Virus record (IMG/VR): IMGVR_UViG_3300014913_000007
Span: 89,390-153,389 of that record
DNA from: a virus
Strand: one strand, 5' to 3'
DNA: 64,000 nucleotides
A program made the position numbers and the translations under genes. Under the pieces are notes generated by a model, which was not told where the DNA came from, ran no database searches, and worked only from the letters and a program-made list of their open reading frames with translations. Shown here one piece after another: positions 5,712 to 14,157 of the stretch; the first letter of the stretch is position 1, and each line of letters starts with the position of its first letter.

Positions 5712-6160
5712 CACACTTCCAATTTAAAATTTAAGAAATCTTTTAAGGCTTCCAAGTTCTGTCTAGCTTGAGAATTTCTATTATCATATGTTTCTGCTAT
5801 TTGTTTAGTTCTTATAATCTGAGATTTAGAAAAATTAACAATATTCATTAAAAAATTTAATTCATGAAAACTAAATTCCTTCTTAGAAAATCCTCCCTCT
5901 CTAGAATTTTTAACTGCCTCGGAAAGCATTTTAAGAGCTTCGTCCAACATGTCTTCATTTTGGAAGGCTAACTTTTTCTCATTCTCTACTGCTTCTTCTG
6001 CTACTTCCTCTACTATTGGAGTTTTTGTAACAGACTTTCCAGGTTTTATTGTTTGTCCTTTAGCAGTAATCTCTGGCTTTGGTTCCTGAGGTTCTGGATT
6101 TACTCCAGCTTTATTTATTTTACCTTCAGTAATTGTTTTTGAAGCTTTTTTCTTAGGCAT
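5711..6160 (-). CDS. Hypothetical protein with disordered N-terminus
   Basis: 149 residues. The first 60 are Lys/Pro/Glu-rich (MPKKKASKTITEGK, then PEPQEPKPEI) and look disordered. Residues 65-149 are predicted helical, including FSKKEFSFHELNFLMNIVNFSKSQ. Unknown family. It is coupled to its neighbours by one- to three-base overlaps, so it is part of the 3.7-7.8 kb operon. Confidence 0.5.
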   Translation of the reverse strand: MPKKKASKTITEGKINKAGVNPEPQEPKPEITAKGQTIKPGKSVTKTPIVEEVAEEAVENEKKLAFQNEDMLDEALKMLSEAVKNSREGGFSKKEFSFHELNFLMNIVNFSKSQIIRTKQIAETYDNRNSQARQNLEALKDFLNFKLEV

Positions 6161-6510
6161 TACTTACGTCTCCTATTTTTCCTATTATTCCTATCCCTTC
6201 TACATTTTTCCTTTCGTACAAAGATATACAAGTCTTTTAAGTCAGGAAAGTCTCTAAGGATACTGCTAAAATTTTTATCTACATATTTCTCTAAGGTAAT
6301 ATCAAAATTACCACTATCCACTATTCTATCTAAAACTTTATGGTAAATAGTTTCATTTTTACTCAGAAGTAGTCTTTCAGACATCTCAGCTACGAAGTCT
6401 TCTTTTTTAATAAACTCCCTAGGAGTTTTTGGCTTAGTAGCCTCTTCTGCTAACTCTTCTGCTGTTTCTGCTGTTTCTTGTACACCTAAACTGGCTGATT
6501 TTTCCTGCAT
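6160..6510 (-). CDS. Hypothetical protein, basic C-terminus
   Basis: 116 residues. An acidic, Ala/Glu-rich N-terminus (ETAETAEELAEEATK) is followed by a helical middle and a very basic tail (CRRDRNNRKNRRRK) that could contact nucleic acid. No known domain. The stop overlaps the next start by one base; it forms a pair with the following gene, which has a similarly disordered beginning. Confidence 0.5.
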   Translation of the reverse strand: MQEKSASLGVQETAETAEELAEEATKPKTPREFIKKEDFVAEMSERLLLSKNETIYHKVLDRIVDSGNFDITLEKYVDKNFSSILRDFPDLKDLYIFVRKEKCRRDRNNRKNRRRK

Positions 6511-7781
6511 TATATCTTACTCCATAAGTTACATTTATTATTTTTATTTATAGGTATAGGCATTCTATAGTTATTAGAATAATTATACCCCTTATTACAC
6601 GTCTGTGTCAACATTATAAATCCATCAATACTAGTTGAAGTGCTTTTACATTTTGAAAAATAAATATCCAGCCCAAATACTAACGAATTACTCTTAGTAA
6701 TAGATCCTCTCAACCCAACTGACTTAACTTTCTTACTGTTAGTCGGGAATAGTGAAAGGTAAATAGTCTGAAAAGTTGTCTTATCTTGTATTAATAAGAT
6801 TCCATAACCCAAGTTTTGAGCTATAAGTTTTTTTTTCTTAGTTTTGGTTATAAAGTCATACACTATAGAAGCAAAAGCTTCAGGATTTGTGACACTTATA
6901 TCTCCATTAGTTTTCCTAAACTTATCTTTATATACAGTTCTTCTAAGATCTACTTTTTTAATACAATCTTTAATAATCCAAGATAGTGTTTCCTCTATCC
7001 ACTCTAAGGATCCTGAATCTAACGAAACAAATTCGCTGAGTATACTACAATGAGTATCCTTAAGCGTAATAGATTGTTTATACTTTAAATCCTGTTCTAT
7101 CAGTTTTACCTTAAGCCTTTGAATTTGCAGGCTATGTACCTGCTCAATAGATTGATTACTTTTCTGTGGTTGGGTGTTTTTGTCTATACTCGTAAATAAA
7201 TCATTTAAAGTATACTTACTCTCAATATTTCCACCTAATTGTGCTATCTTTTTAAATAACATTCGTGACCAAGATTTCATTACACCTTTAGTTAAAGGAG
7301 ATAACCAGTTCTTATCTGATATATCTAGCTTTAATTTCTTCCAATCATATTCATCAAATATGATTATATTATGTTGTTCACGTAGTGTTTTTAATTTATT
7401 TTTTTGTCCCTGATACAAATCTTCGAATTTTACAGGTACGGTAACGATGTATACTGGTAAATTATTTACAGTTAAATCCTTCAATTTACAAGTTATCTTG
7501 TAAAAAACATGATTATCTAGTGGTATTTCTTTAGTAACTATTGAAGTACGTCTAATCTTTCCATCATCATCTATGTAATTTATGGGCTTATCTACTTTTT
7601 CTTTTCTTGTAAGTATTGTTTTAAGAGGTACTCTCTCTGCTTCCGAGAAAGGTACATCTGCTTGCATTAGGAATTTGAATAGAGAGTCTCTAACTTCTTT
7701 AAAGGATAGCTTTGGTTTGGCTTGACTTTTAGTTATGTCAGGTCTATCTACAGAAGTAGGTGATGCTGTAGTTAAACTCAT
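6510..7781 (-). CDS. Hypothetical 423-residue protein
   Basis: First gene after a clear minus-strand promoter, with AGGAG before ATG 7781. No P-loop, nuclease, methylase or transmembrane pattern is visible. It contains mixed strand and helix segments, a Lys-rich stretch (KTKKKKLIAQNLGYG) and a Ser/Asn-rich C-terminus ending NKNNKCNLWSKI. I do not recognise a family. As the largest protein in an otherwise small-gene operon headed by its own promoter, it is probably important to that operon. Confidence 0.55.
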   Translation of the reverse strand: MSLTTASPTSVDRPDITKSQAKPKLSFKEVRDSLFKFLMQADVPFSEAERVPLKTILTRKEKVDKPINYIDDDGKIRRTSIVTKEIPLDNHVFYKITCKLKDLTVNNLPVYIVTVPVKFEDLYQGQKNKLKTLREQHNIIIFDEYDWKKLKLDISDKNWLSPLTKGVMKSWSRMLFKKIAQLGGNIESKYTLNDLFTSIDKNTQPQKSNQSIEQVHSLQIQRLKVKLIEQDLKYKQSITLKDTHCSILSEFVSLDSGSLEWIEETLSWIIKDCIKKVDLRRTVYKDKFRKTNGDISVTNPEAFASIVYDFITKTKKKKLIAQNLGYGILLIQDKTTFQTIYLSLFPTNSKKVKSVGLRGSITKSNSLVFGLDIYFSKCKSTSTSIDGFIMLTQTCNKGYNYSNNYRMPIPINKNNKCNLWSKI

Positions 7782-7816
7782 TGATTGCTTGCTCCTAAGT
7801 ATTAAAATACACTTGT

Positions 7817-7845
7817 AGTATATAGGCTATAAGTACAGTTGTCAA
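7817..7845 (-). promoter_or_regulatory. Minus-strand promoter TTGACA-17-TATACT
   Basis: Read on the minus strand, TTGACA (7840-7845) and TATACT (7817-7822) are 17 bases apart, 36 bases upstream of ATG 7781. It would give the 7.8-3.7 kb genes their own transcript. Confidence 0.75.
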
Positions 7846-7846
7846 G

Positions 7847-8191
7847 TCAGTCCTTCCTTTTGAATATGAAGGTGAAGGATTCTTCCCCAGTGTCACTTTT
7901 TACACTATCAAAATCTATTTCTAAGTCTTTAAAATAACTTAGTTTATTTTTGGCTAGGAATACTGTAATACCTGTAGATTCGTTAGTAAAAAATAAATGT
8001 TCAGTATCCTCTATACCATCATCTTCTACATGAACCGAGGCTAATTGGAATACTACTCCAGATTCTTCAGTATAATTTACATCTAGTAATATACTTCTTT
8101 CAGCTTTTGGGACGCTATTTTCTTGGTATATACTAATTAACTCTTTTTCTGCTCTCTCTGTAAATATATCTTTTAAAATACTATTATCCAT
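7847..8191 (-). CDS. HesB/IscA-like fold protein lacking cysteines
   Basis: 114 residues. The start FTERAEKELISIYQEN resembles the first helix of A-type iron-sulfur carriers (LTxxAxxxIxxL), and FLAKNKLSYFKDLEIDFD matches the conserved (V)DxxSLxYLxGxxIDY segment, followed by a hydrophobic end strand. The whole protein contains no cysteine, so it cannot bind a cluster in the known way. It follows the DNA polymerase gene directly. Assignment rests on two motifs and is tentative. Confidence 0.5.
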   Translation of the reverse strand: MDNSILKDIFTERAEKELISIYQENSVPKAERSILLDVNYTEESGVVFQLASVHVEDDGIEDTEHLFFTNESTGITVFLAKNKLSYFKDLEIDFDSVKSDTGEESFTFIFKRKD

Positions 8192-8216
8192 GTCTTTTCT
8201 CCGTCTTAAATTAAAT

Positions 8217-10550
8217 TTATTTCAACCAGTGTGGTGATTCTTTGCCTTCTACTGCTGCTTTAACAGTTGGACAGTAAAAACTTTCTGCTCTATTCATTTT
8301 CTCTATAACGATCTTTTCAACCTCAGCTGCCTGTGAGTCTATTACCTCCACAATCACTTCATCATGGATTAGTCCTACTAGTTTTGCGTCAAATTCTCCA
8401 GCTTTTATGGCATTTCGTATATCTATCGCAGCTAATTTTGTCATGTCTGCAGCAGTTCCCTGAATATGGTGGTTTCCAGCTTGTCTAGCTATCTCGGACT
8501 CTAATCTGGAAATTACTTTGTCCTTCATGGATCGCATGTTCTTCGCAGTTACTGGTCCTTTTTCTAGTAGCCAGTGCATCTTCATGTCAACTATCCGTCT
8601 CTCTACTCCACTGGGTGAGATTTCGGCCTTTATCCAGTTTATCCTCTCTTTTAGAAAAGTGTAGTATCTCCTTCTTCCCATAATTGTATTGCTGTAGCCA
8701 TACTTATTAGCTAGGAACCCATACCTCTCCATTGCATCTTTCATCACTGAGTATACCTTCCAGTATCTTGATTGAATATCTTGTGCATCCTCTATAGGTA
8801 TGTGCAAAGTTTCTGACACATTCCTAACTCCAGATCCATAGAGAGATCCAAAGTTCAAAGTCTTACCAGCTCCTCGCTGCTTTTTAGCGATCTTGTGTAA
8901 GCCTATGATCTCTGCTTCCTCTACATTGAACTTACTTATTATATCATCTTTTTGTTTCCGCACTTCCACTGGTTCCATGGAATCATCATACTTTGCTAAT
9001 GCATGTAACCTTTCATAATCTTCGTGATACATCTCACTTGCTGCGAAGGAATGTAAATCTTTCCCCTCTTTAAAAGCCGTATGTAGTGCAGGATCTCTGG
9101 TGATATGTGCTGCTATTCGCATCTCTTGTGCGCTGTAATCATAGATTAGAAAAGTATACCCTTCCTTAGCTATGAAGCATTCTCGTAATCCATCTCTATC
9201 CGCTAACTTCTTCACTGTAATTGGGTTTTTTGATTCTTCTAATGTTATTTTCCAATCTATATTGGCTGGCATATTCTGTAAATTAGGTTTAGAGGTACTT
9301 ATCCTACCTGTATTTAAAATCTGTTTAATGTTGTAATGTAGTCTACCTGTCTCTGGATTTACCTGTTGCATTAAAGGTTTACCATATGTACTTATTAGTT
9401 TTGAAGTTTTTCGATATCCTATAAGATTTTTTAATGCGTTGTGTTGATTTGATCCTTCCTCTAAGGCTTTGATAGTATTATCTAAGATATCTGCACCAGT
9501 GCTCTCTACATAAAGTCCTAAACTATTTAGTGCATCCTTGATCTGTGCTGGAGAGTCTGGATTAATAGCTGCATATCCGAATAGAGTATTCTGAGAGGCA
9601 TCATTAGACATGCAACTTAAAAAATCAGATTTATATTCTTTATAATCTTTTTCTACCAGTTGCATAACTTCTGAATGTTTATCAACATCAAAACCTATAC
9701 CATCTAATTCTAATTCTATTACGACTTCTAGAAACTTAAATTCTAAACAAGCAGTATCCCATAAAGTCATTGTTGGTGGAAAGAGTTCCTCATACTGTTC
9801 CCGGACCCTAGGTTCCGAGGCTGAAGTTACCTGATGATCATATAAAGTACTGGGACATGGAATTTGTAATCTTGATAATTGCCAAGTCACTAACTGAAAC
9901 ATTGTATCTTTAGCAACATCGTGTGCTGCATAAGCAAGCTGACCTGGATCAAAGTCAGTATCTTTGTCCATGTTAAGAAACGATTGTTGCATTTTCTTTT
10001 TTGCGGTTTTAGTTTTATTCTCTTCGGAGAAGTTGGATCCTCCCATTAAATCCTTCCTAATGAGAATCAACTCTCTGTCAAATCTCTTCTTAAGGATTGC
10101 GTCTAATGCGAATCCACCCTTATCCTCACCTCTAATTATCATTTCTGCAAGCATGGTATCATACATCCTCTCTATGGAGATTCCCCATTTCACTTTTGCA
10201 AACTTTGCATCGAACTTAATATTATGACCTATTTTCCAACAACTAGTAATAAGAAGTGGTAATATTATATTATAATCTATCTTACGCATGTCAAAAATAT
10301 ATTGATCATTATAAACTGTCCCTATTTGTGCTAGCAATATCTCATCTGTAAAGGGGCTAAAACCTGTTGTCTCTATGTCGAAAGCTATCATGGAGTTTGG
10401 ATCCTTAACTATGCTCTGTAGCTTTCTAACTGCCTCAATTGCGTGTTCATTTTCCGTTATGTAGTAATAATTTACCTCACAGGTTAAGCATAGTGTATCA
10501 CCAGTATGTATGTTGGCCTTAGATGTAGTTACTCTACTTGGGAAGTTCAT
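8217..10550 (-). CDS. polA: DNA polymerase, family A, with 3'-5' exonuclease
   Basis: Replicative-type phage DNA polymerase of 777 residues. The N-terminal DEDDy exonuclease has DIETTG (58-63), GHNIKFDAKF (108-117) and YAAHD (207-211), so proofreading should be active. The polymerase domain has motif A with D471 (DYSAQEMR), motif B RGAGKTLNFGSLYG (R559, K563, F567), and motif C HDE (729-731), plus HHIQGTAAD. No 5'-3' flap nuclease domain is present, as is usual in phages. The Phe at 567 corresponds to the residue that discriminates against dideoxynucleotides. Its start overlaps the end of the epimerase gene by 17 bases. Confidence 0.97.
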   Translation of the reverse strand: MNFPSRVTTSKANIHTGDTLCLTCEVNYYYITENEHAIEAVRKLQSIVKDPNSMIAFDIETTGFSPFTDEILLAQIGTVYNDQYIFDMRKIDYNIILPLLITSCWKIGHNIKFDAKFAKVKWGISIERMYDTMLAEMIIRGEDKGGFALDAILKKRFDRELILIRKDLMGGSNFSEENKTKTAKKKMQQSFLNMDKDTDFDPGQLAYAAHDVAKDTMFQLVTWQLSRLQIPCPSTLYDHQVTSASEPRVREQYEELFPPTMTLWDTACLEFKFLEVVIELELDGIGFDVDKHSEVMQLVEKDYKEYKSDFLSCMSNDASQNTLFGYAAINPDSPAQIKDALNSLGLYVESTGADILDNTIKALEEGSNQHNALKNLIGYRKTSKLISTYGKPLMQQVNPETGRLHYNIKQILNTGRISTSKPNLQNMPANIDWKITLEESKNPITVKKLADRDGLRECFIAKEGYTFLIYDYSAQEMRIAAHITRDPALHTAFKEGKDLHSFAASEMYHEDYERLHALAKYDDSMEPVEVRKQKDDIISKFNVEEAEIIGLHKIAKKQRGAGKTLNFGSLYGSGVRNVSETLHIPIEDAQDIQSRYWKVYSVMKDAMERYGFLANKYGYSNTIMGRRRYYTFLKERINWIKAEISPSGVERRIVDMKMHWLLEKGPVTAKNMRSMKDKVISRLESEIARQAGNHHIQGTAADMTKLAAIDIRNAIKAGEFDAKLVGLIHDEVIVEVIDSQAAEVEKIVIEKMNRAESFYCPTVKAAVEGKESPHWLK

Positions 10551-11877
10551 TTTTCTTGACTCCTTTAGAGAAACTAGTTTTAATTGGATCTTCTGATAAG
10601 TTAAAAATCTCCTTTACCTTAGCTATAGCCTGCCCTGTAGTAATATTTTGCTCTCCAGGTGTGAGCTTGCTCTCTTCCTTATCAAACCCTAATAATTCTT
10701 GTGCCCTTTCCTGAAATCGACCATACCTTATATATTTAAACTGGTCTCCAGCTACTTCTCTAATATTTGAGTAAGCTATAGCACGTTTCTCTTTCCGTTT
10801 ATCATACATACTTTTAGCGTTCAGTGGTGTAGTATCTAACACTTTAGGTTCTGATACTATTTGTTCAATTGCCATGTCCCTAGAAATTTCTAACTTTCTT
10901 ACAGGTAAGTACTGCTGTATAAAGTAATCCAAGTTATATCTACTAGACTCATAGGGTATAATTTGTTGAATCTTCTTAGAATCAATAGACATATTTTCTA
11001 TTCTAAGTCTGTTGCTAGGTACTAGTTTGCTGGCAGTCTCTCCATAATATGTTTGAATCTTCTGTACTAATTCAAACAACTTAATGGTATTCCCAGAAGA
11101 TACATTGTAAATTCCTTGTCGCGTCTCTACTACACAATCAACCACGACTTTTGACAAATAATTTACATGAATTAGGTCTATTTCTGTGCTTGGTGAGAAT
11201 ACTTCTATCTCCTCTTCTCTTTTCACAATCTTATCTAAGTAGTAATGAAAATATCCTGGCCAGTAGTTGCTTCTTCTAAATTCGTTATGATGTTTCCTTC
11301 CGTATACTTCAGTAGGTCTAAGGATACAGTAAGGTACCTTTAACATTCCCAATACCTTCTGAACAGTATCTTCTACATACAGTTTCCCTATACCCGTATA
11401 ATTTGCTGGTACTAGTGCGTCACTTTCATTGGAATTCTCAATACCATTTTCGCCATAAACGCTCCAGGAGGATATATACAAAAAGTAAGGTCTAACGTCA
11501 TCATCTTCAAATAAAGGCATAGTGGCGTATGCATTCATTGTATTTACAGCTGCTAAGATTGATTTAGCATCGTTTTCTATATCACCTAGTCCATCTGTAG
11601 GTCCTTCAAATCCAGCAGCATATATTATTACGTCAATGGCTTGAGCAGCAAGAAAGGCTGTAATACCTTCTGAGCTGGTGAGGCTCATGTGTACTTGCTG
11701 TACTACTGCATCATATCCTTCAGTATCTATTGTTACACCGTTAAGTCTCTTATCTAAGGACCATATTCTTACGTTTGATTGATTAGATAGTCTCCTAATA
11801 ATGTTCCTACCAATGAAACCGTTACCGCCTAAAACGGCTATATGAATTTTGTCTCTTATGTGGTGTGATCTAATCAT
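10534..11877 (-). CDS. NAD-dependent sugar-nucleotide epimerase/dehydratase
   Basis: Extended short-chain dehydrogenase. The Rossmann motif GGNGFIG (17-23), a catalytic Ser in YISSWSVYG (near 137) and the YxxxK pair Y160/K164 are all present; RPTEVYGRKH is the usual substrate-loop strand. It would act on an NDP-sugar. About 110 residues after the catalytic domain (from about 335) are unusual and Lys/Glu-rich. It lies between polA and a group of glycosyltransferase genes, suggesting it makes their sugar donor. Confidence 0.9.
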   Translation of the reverse strand: MIRSHHIRDKIHIAVLGGNGFIGRNIIRRLSNQSNVRIWSLDKRLNGVTIDTEGYDAVVQQVHMSLTSSEGITAFLAAQAIDVIIYAAGFEGPTDGLGDIENDAKSILAAVNTMNAYATMPLFEDDDVRPYFLYISSWSVYGENGIENSNESDALVPANYTGIGKLYVEDTVQKVLGMLKVPYCILRPTEVYGRKHHNEFRRSNYWPGYFHYYLDKIVKREEEIEVFSPSTEIDLIHVNYLSKVVVDCVVETRQGIYNVSSGNTIKLFELVQKIQTYYGETASKLVPSNRLRIENMSIDSKKIQQIIPYESSRYNLDYFIQQYLPVRKLEISRDMAIEQIVSEPKVLDTTPLNAKSMYDKRKEKRAIAYSNIREVAGDQFKYIRYGRFQERAQELLGFDKEESKLTPGEQNITTGQAIAKVKEIFNLSEDPIKTSFSKGVKKNELPK

Positions 11878-11880
11878 ATG

Positions 11881-12177
11881 TTAATCCTTACTATCCTTGC
11901 TATCCTTACTATTCTGACTTATAGCTGAACTAAACGCTTGGTCCCAATTAATTTTCCTTGGATATTTTACTTTGACTCCTTCAAGTGATTTGATTACTTC
12001 TTCTAGTGATTTCCTTCCCCAGTTATAATCACACAAAGTCTCCACTAAAGAGTCCCTAGCGAACCTATTAGTTTCTAATACCAGCATATGTTTAAGTAAT
12101 GCATCTATAGTTTCCTCTAAGGGTTTATTCTTATATTTATATTCTTCTAATATATTCTTATAAAAATCTGTTGACAT
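11881..12177 (-). CDS. Hypothetical protein with SKD-repeat tail
   Basis: 98 residues, mostly helical, with WGRKSLEEVIKSLEG in the middle. The C-terminus is three copies of SKD, from a nine-base tandem repeat at about 11884-11910, so it may vary in length among relatives. Transcribed from its own TTGTAA-17-TATAAT promoter and followed by the epimerase and polA. No family recognised. Confidence 0.5.
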   Translation of the reverse strand: MSTDFYKNILEEYKYKNKPLEETIDALLKHMLVLETNRFARDSLVETLCDYNWGRKSLEEVIKSLEGVKVKYPRKINWDQAFSSAISQNSKDSKDSKD

Positions 12178-12211
12178 ACTTATCCCTATTGAGTTTCCTA
12201 TTAATAACTAC

Positions 12212-12240
12212 ATTATACAGTACTTAAGAATCTTTTACAA
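12212..12240 (-). promoter_or_regulatory. Minus-strand promoter TTGTAA-17-TATAAT
   Basis: On the minus strand TTGTAA (12235-12240) and TATAAT (12212-12217) are 17 bases apart, 35 bases upstream of the gene starting at 12177. It would drive the epimerase and DNA polymerase genes. The -35 box overlaps the upstream stop codon. Confidence 0.6.
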
Positions 12241-12564
12241 CCATTTATCAGATAAGCTAAATTTTAGAATATTATCCTCGTAATAACTAAAACCTACTGC
12301 CAATGTCTGATTACCATCATTATTAAGAATAATTCTTAAAGTGATATCTCCCTCCTTATACTTCATACCATTTATAAGGTAGGGGAAAAAGTCTTTAACT
12401 ACATTGTAATGATCTTCGTGCATATTCAAGGTGTTAGGTAGGGTACTAGACTCTTGCATCTCTGTTACAAATGAATTTATAAGATATACCACTAATAAAG
12501 CTAACTCTTTATTAAGATTAAACGTCTCTACATCTAACTGCCTACTGTCGTTAGTTATGTTCAT
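12235..12564 (-). CDS. Hypothetical protein (109 aa)
   Basis: A helical first half (LDVETFNLNKELALLVVYLINSF) is followed by a strand-rich second half ending FSYYEDNILKFSLSDKWL. Unknown family; soluble. It lies seven bases after the zinc-finger gene in the same operon. Confidence 0.5.
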   Translation of the reverse strand: MNITNDSRQLDVETFNLNKELALLVVYLINSFVTEMQESSTLPNTLNMHEDHYNVVKDFFPYLINGMKYKEGDITLRIILNNDGNQTLAVGFSYYEDNILKFSLSDKWL

Positions 12565-12571
12565 AATCTTC

Positions 12572-12811
12572 CTACTTTAAACTAAAACTTTGTACTTTCT
12601 TGGAACTTTTATTAGCAGACTTCTCCACTGACGAAAAATTAAATTTAATTATGCAACAAGTTTGTTCTAAAACGGATCCTACCCATTCTTTATGACAGTG
12701 CATACATTCAATTCCGGGCGTTCTCGCCTTTACAGCAGCTGTTAAATCAAATGGAGTAAATTTCCCACACCCTGAGGCAAAACACCTAAATTGTCTAGTT
12801 CTAACCACCAT
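12572..12811 (-). CDS. Small zinc-finger protein
   Basis: 79 residues. Two Cys pairs, CFASGC (10-15) and CMHC (36-39), form a zinc ribbon, with a further CC at about 51. ATG 12811 overlaps the stop of the upstream gene by 11 bases. Such proteins often bind nucleic acid or act as phage transcription adaptors; the specific role is unknown. Confidence 0.6.
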   Translation of the reverse strand: MVVRTRQFRCFASGCGKFTPFDLTAAVKARTPGIECMHCHKEWVGSVLEQTCCIIKFNFSSVEKSANKSSKKVQSFSLK

Positions 12812-13931
12812 TATTTAGTACCTGCATAGCTTCTAACTTCTTCTCCCATAAAGGATCGTTTAATTCTGGGTTAGTTTTAAAAAAATTATCAGATAGTTTC
12901 TTAGCGTACCTTCTCTTTAAAGCTTGAGCACTTGCTACGTAACTGATAGCTTTTCCTATCCTGACACTATTTCTACCATCAAAAGTTCCTGGTAAATACT
13001 TAGTAAGTACATAATTTATTTGCCTTTCAGTGTAAGATTTGGTCTCTGTTAAGAATTTATGCTTATCCACCAAAGTACTAATATCTAATAATCCTACTTT
13101 GGAATTAAATTCATTCACATCCTCATCTGCTTTATCTAGTGAAAAATTTGATGTAAGGTTGTTAGAAAGTACACCTACAAGTGTTCCCTCTAAAGTATCT
13201 GAAGTTACTGCTTTACTGTACTCTAAAAAATCAACTTCTGGTACTACATATTCTCCTACTAAATTAGGACTATCTATAAAAACCTTATCTCCAGTACCTA
13301 ATTGACTAACTTCAATATTGTCCTCTATTTCTCCATAAGTATCTCTCAAATATACAAAAATATTTTTGGAATTAAAGTAATTAACTAAGCTATTAATTTC
13401 CTCACAGTCGGAATAAAAATTGTCAAACATTATAGTTACTATTTCTAAAGACTCTTTATTACCTATAGCCTTACAAAATTGATCCCTTGAAAATATTATT
13501 TCTCTTTCCTCTCTGCTCTTAAATCTATCTAACCAAGAATCTCCTGTTATTATTATGGACTCCTCCATCATTCCTTTTCGTAGTAACTCTTGTTTTTGTA
13601 ACACATTTGCACAAAGTATGTAATCTGCAGAATCAATAAATAAATTATAAGCAAAAGAAAGACTGTAGTAAACTGCATCTAAAGTTAATACTACAGGTAT
13701 ACTTTTATTTTTACATTGTAGTACAAACCCATCTAATTCTTTCTTACATATACTGGAATCACAATTAAAACAGGAATATTGGAAAAGAAACATATGTACT
13801 TTAGAATCTAATTTAATATTACCTATAGTCTCTTTAGTTAAGTTTATAATGTCGTACTCGCTGGACACTAAATTATAAGCGTCCTTAAAACTATACTTAT
13901 CTACTAAACTAACGATTTTTCTTTTGCTCAT
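12801..13931 (-). CDS. GT-B-like glycosyl/glycerophosphotransferase
   Basis: 376 residues. The middle contains SADYILCANVLQKQELLRKG followed by IIITGDSWLDRF, the pattern seen where GT-B enzymes such as CDP-glycerol glycerophosphotransferases close the N-terminal domain. The second half is less typical and lacks a clear donor-binding Glu motif, so the enzyme may be divergent. Context supports it: it is third in a row of glycosyltransferase genes. Called by fold resemblance only. Confidence 0.45.
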   Translation of the reverse strand: MSKRKIVSLVDKYSFKDAYNLVSSEYDIINLTKETIGNIKLDSKVHMFLFQYSCFNCDSSICKKELDGFVLQCKNKSIPVVLTLDAVYYSLSFAYNLFIDSADYILCANVLQKQELLRKGMMEESIIITGDSWLDRFKSREEREIIFSRDQFCKAIGNKESLEIVTIMFDNFYSDCEEINSLVNYFNSKNIFVYLRDTYGEIEDNIEVSQLGTGDKVFIDSPNLVGEYVVPEVDFLEYSKAVTSDTLEGTLVGVLSNNLTSNFSLDKADEDVNEFNSKVGLLDISTLVDKHKFLTETKSYTERQINYVLTKYLPGTFDGRNSVRIGKAISYVASAQALKRRYAKKLSDNFFKTNPELNDPLWEKKLEAMQVLNNGG

Positions 13932-14157
13932 ATTCCCTCATCACAAAGCTATGAAGTTCATCCCAATCTACTGGCATTACCTCTGTTGTATTTCTTGTAA
14001 GGTAAGCAGGTATATATCTCTCCCCATCAAATAACATCTCAAGATTTCCATGCTCTCCTTCATAGTATATCTTGTTAGTTATCTTTCTGGTTTGAAACAG
14101 TTTTTTTGCGAACTTTGTTGCTCGGTCTAACTGATATTGATTCTTTATTCTTTCCAT
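13909..14157 (-). CDS. Hypothetical protein (82 aa)
   Basis: A basic N-terminal helix is followed by a strand-rich core (NKIYYEGEHGNLEMLFDGERYIPAYL) and an acidic helix. It overlaps the end of the upstream glycosyltransferase by 83 bases in another frame, more than is usual here, and the next start by 23 bases. Its ordered composition argues that it is real. Function unknown. Confidence 0.5.
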   Translation of the reverse strand: MERIKNQYQLDRATKFAKKLFQTRKITNKIYYEGEHGNLEMLFDGERYIPAYLTRNTTEVMPVDWDELHSFVMREYEQKKNR

